18,491 nucleotides of DNA from Euryarchaeota archaeon UBA124 (GTDB lineage Archaea > Thermoplasmatota > Poseidoniia > Poseidoniales > Poseidoniaceae), in NCBI GenBank assembly GCA_002502215.1, contig DAPT01000101.1, positions 1 to 18,491 of the forward strand, written 5' to 3'. The position numbers and the translations under genes are program-made. Under the pieces are notes generated by a model. It was given only the letters and a program-made list of their open reading frames with translations, was not told the DNA's origin and made no database searches. Positions 16,933 through 18,491 of this stretch are shown here, piece after piece (positions within the stretch are counted from its first letter, which is position 1; every line of letters begins with the position of its first letter).

Positions 16933-17631
16933 ATGGGCAATCGATTAGCAGAGTCCATACTTCTGCTTGGATTTGTTGGCATTGGAGCCACGCTCTATCT
17001 GGCATTTCTCAAGGCGCCGAGTGTTTCCATCAATGCTTTCGAGTCGCCTGATGCACAACGGATTTTTTATTGGCACGTACCTGCTGCTTGGGCTGCATTT
17101 ATCGCATTTGGTATTCTCTTTGTTGGTTCTGGTTTATGGTTTTTCAATCGTTCAGCCCTCGGATGGAGGATGCATGTCGCGGGCGCAGAAGCAGGCCTCG
17201 CTACAGGCCTCATGACCATTTGGAGTGGAATGGTTTGGGGCTCTGCTGAGTGGGGAGTTCCGTGGGATTGGACCGATGTTCGACTGAACACATTTGGCCT
17301 TCTCACGTTCTTAGCTCTGTTTTTGGTTCTTGGACGACAAGCACAACCGGATGGGGTGGAAACCAGAGACACTTTTTCGACCTTCGGCTTGTTTGGTTTC
17401 GTGCTTGTTCCGGTAACCTACGTTGCAACCCGACTTTGGCAAATTCGACACCCAGGGCCCGTTGTAGGAGGAGGAGAAAGCGGCAGCCTCAACGGAGAAA
17501 TGGCAGTTATCCTCTTCATCGGAGCAATTTCATTTACAATTTTCATTATCGGCCACGTCTTAATGAGCATGAGAATTACTTCTCTCGAACAGCGACTGGA
17601 AAGTCTTCAAGAAGCAATGGATAAGGTGTGA
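16933..17631 (+). CDS. ccmC: Cytochrome c maturation heme-handling protein CcmC
   Basis: CcmC binds heme at the outer face of the membrane and transfers it to CcmE. The 232-residue protein has six probable membrane helices. Seen: IFYWHVPAAWAAF with His48, the tryptophan-rich WGSAEWGVPWDWTDVRL at 102-118 (the WWD-type heme-binding segment of this family) and RLWQIRHPGPVVGG with His173; both His are placed as the axial heme ligands are in CcmC. The C-terminal end is a short Glu-rich helix. I chose ATG 16933, preceded by GGTGGG. A GTG at 16891, overlapping the stop of the previous gene as GTGA, is in frame and would add 14 residues. It sits between the ATPase fusion and the CcmD-like gene, and no ccmE, ccmF or ccmH is in view. 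Confidence 0.9.
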   Translation: MGNRLAESILLLGFVGIGATLYLAFLKAPSVSINAFESPDAQRIFYWHVPAAWAAFIAFGILFVGSGLWFFNRSALGWRMHVAGAEAGLATGLMTIWSGMVWGSAEWGVPWDWTDVRLNTFGLLTFLALFLVLGRQAQPDGVETRDTFSTFGLFGFVLVPVTYVATRLWQIRHPGPVVGGGESGSLNGEMAVILFIGAISFTIFIIGHVLMSMRITSLEQRLESLQEAMDKV

Positions 17632-17634
17632 GCA

Positions 17635-17826
17635 ATGGCGGATGGTATGACGTATCTTGCCGTTGCTTACCTTGGCATGCTGATTTCCATCGGCATTTGG
17701 ACGTGGACAGTGTTTTCAAGAAGCAATGATCTCGAGCAACGCATCACAGCAGTTGAACGTCATTCCTACAAGAGCGAACCAGGATCAGTTGTTTTTCTAA
17801 ATCCAAGCAGTGATGAGCAGGAGTGA
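17635..17826 (+). CDS. ccmD: Small CcmD-like membrane protein
   Basis: A 63-residue protein with one N-terminal membrane helix (YLAVAYLGMLISIGIWTWTV, about 7-26) followed by a charged helix (DLEQRITAVERH) and a polar tail. CcmD is a tiny one-helix protein, usually 40-70 residues, that joins the CcmABC complex and helps release heme-loaded CcmE. Sequence similarity in such a short protein is weak, so the call rests on the size, the helix with its AY pair followed by a basic and acidic helix, and its place 3 bases after ccmC. The tight spacing and an open frame from the first ATG support a real gene. Confidence 0.72.
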   Translation: MADGMTYLAVAYLGMLISIGIWTWTVFSRSNDLEQRITAVERHSYKSEPGSVVFLNPSSDEQE

Positions 17827-17831
17827 TTTGA

Positions 17832-18491
17832 ATGAGTCGAGGTTTGGGCGGAGAATTCTGTCTCGTGTGTGGCGCCGAACCGCCTCTTTTCACGGAAAAA
17901 ATGTGCGAACCATGTACAAGAAAGCGAACCAAACTCGTAAATGTTCCAGAAAACACGAACTTCACACAATGCGCTCGATGTGGATTGATCGATATCCAAG
18001 GACGTTGGGTCAACATTCCAGAAGACACGCTTTGGGATGAATTGATTCAGCGCAATGTGGCTTTCCACGAACGAGCGGAAGAGCTCGGTCTTGGTTTTGA
18101 ACCACAAGTCGTTTCTGACCGACACACATTGCTCCATATTCAAACCGAGGGGGTCATCGATGATTTGTTGTACACCGAGGAACATACAATGAGAGCACGT
18201 CGCTCAAATGGCGTGTGTCTCACATGCACAAGACGGGCAGGGAATTACTTCGAAGCGACCGTCCAACTTCGTTCCACAGGTCGAAAACTTGGTGAAGACG
18301 AATTCAATAGCCTGCGTTCAAGTTTGGATGATGTTATTGAAAATCTGAGCGACGATCCGATGTTTTTCATTACCAACGAAGGACCCGTCACAGGTGGCTA
18401 TGACGTGGTGATGGGTTCCAAGGGATTGGCTCGTGCATGGGGCCGCCATCTAACCGAAACATGGGGGGGACAGGTAACTGAGACCAATTCA
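17832..18491 (+). CDS. nmd3: NMD3-like 60S/50S ribosome export and assembly factor, 5' part
   Basis: The frame is open from ATG 17832 to the right edge (220 residues, 3' end missing). NMD3 binds the large ribosomal subunit; in eukaryotes it is the export adaptor, and archaea hold the conserved zinc-rich core. Seen: zinc-binding pairs CLVC (Cys10, 13) and CEPC (25, 28), CARCG (47, 50) followed by IDIQGRW, then the hallmark GVCLTCTRRAGNYFEATVQL (Cys129, 132), and GGYDVVMGSKGLARAWGRHL near the edge. All match the archaeal NMD3 pattern in order. The start lies 5 bases after ccmD, so the gene is probably read through from the ccm cluster, although its role in translation is unrelated to heme. Confidence 0.92.
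   Translation, partial: MSRGLGGEFCLVCGAEPPLFTEKMCEPCTRKRTKLVNVPENTNFTQCARCGLIDIQGRWVNIPEDTLWDELIQRNVAFHERAEELGLGFEPQVVSDRHTLLHIQTEGVIDDLLYTEEHTMRARRSNGVCLTCTRRAGNYFEATVQLRSTGRKLGEDEFNSLRSSLDDVIENLSDDPMFFITNEGPVTGGYDVVMGSKGLARAWGRHLTETWGGQVTETNS

Noticed and set aside
1..18491. CRISPR arrays, tRNA or rRNA genes, insertion sequences, toxin-antitoxin pairs
   Set aside because: No regularly spaced repeats, cloverleaf-like gaps, transposase motifs or paired small genes were seen; nearly all of the window is protein-coding.

Overview
The window most likely comes from an uncultivated marine Marine Group II euryarchaeon (Candidatus Poseidoniales) or a close relative. The information and division genes are archaeal (an NMD3 homologue, a SepF-like protein, a single-domain KaiC/RAD55-type ATPase). 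The gene set also contains very large secreted proteins with PKD and CARDB domains, one C-terminal membrane anchor and a short cytosolic tail, a style I associate with that group. The assignment is inference; no rRNA or other marker is present. Genes are packed tightly: no gap exceeds 100 bases, and I see no tRNA, rRNA, CRISPR array, insertion sequence or integrase.

Left part (1-6412, + strand): the 3' end of one PKD-type surface protein, a second complete 1200-residue surface protein whose cytosolic tail carries almost the same C-terminal motif, a SepF-like division protein beginning at the surface-protein stop, and a 428-residue multi-spanning membrane protein of unknown role. The first gene is visibly richer in G+C than the second.

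Middle part (6382-9599): a Maf-type nucleotide pyrophosphatase (-) runs tail to tail with the membrane protein, overlapping it by 31 bases. It is divergent from a KaiC/RAD55-like ATPase (+), which in turn abuts the end of glmS (-) with no bases between the stop codons.

Protease block (9609-15633, - strand): transcription runs rhomboid protease, then a 1619-residue membrane-anchored subtilase, then glmS. The subtilase ends in a four-cysteine zinc-ribbon-like motif on the predicted cytosolic side, and the rhomboid ends in a Cys-Cys-Cys-His cluster. A TATA-like promoter and a short inverted repeat precede the subtilase.

Right part (15662-18491, + strand): a compact cytochrome c maturation (System I) cluster made of a CcmA ATPase fused to a CcmB-like membrane domain, CcmC and a 63-residue CcmD-like protein. 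The 5' end of an NMD3 gene follows after 5 bases and runs off the window.

The best leads for something new are the shared tail motif of the two surface proteins, the pair of membrane proteases with added metal-binding tails, and the CcmA-CcmB fusion. Nothing here is a clear-cut new defence or mobile system.
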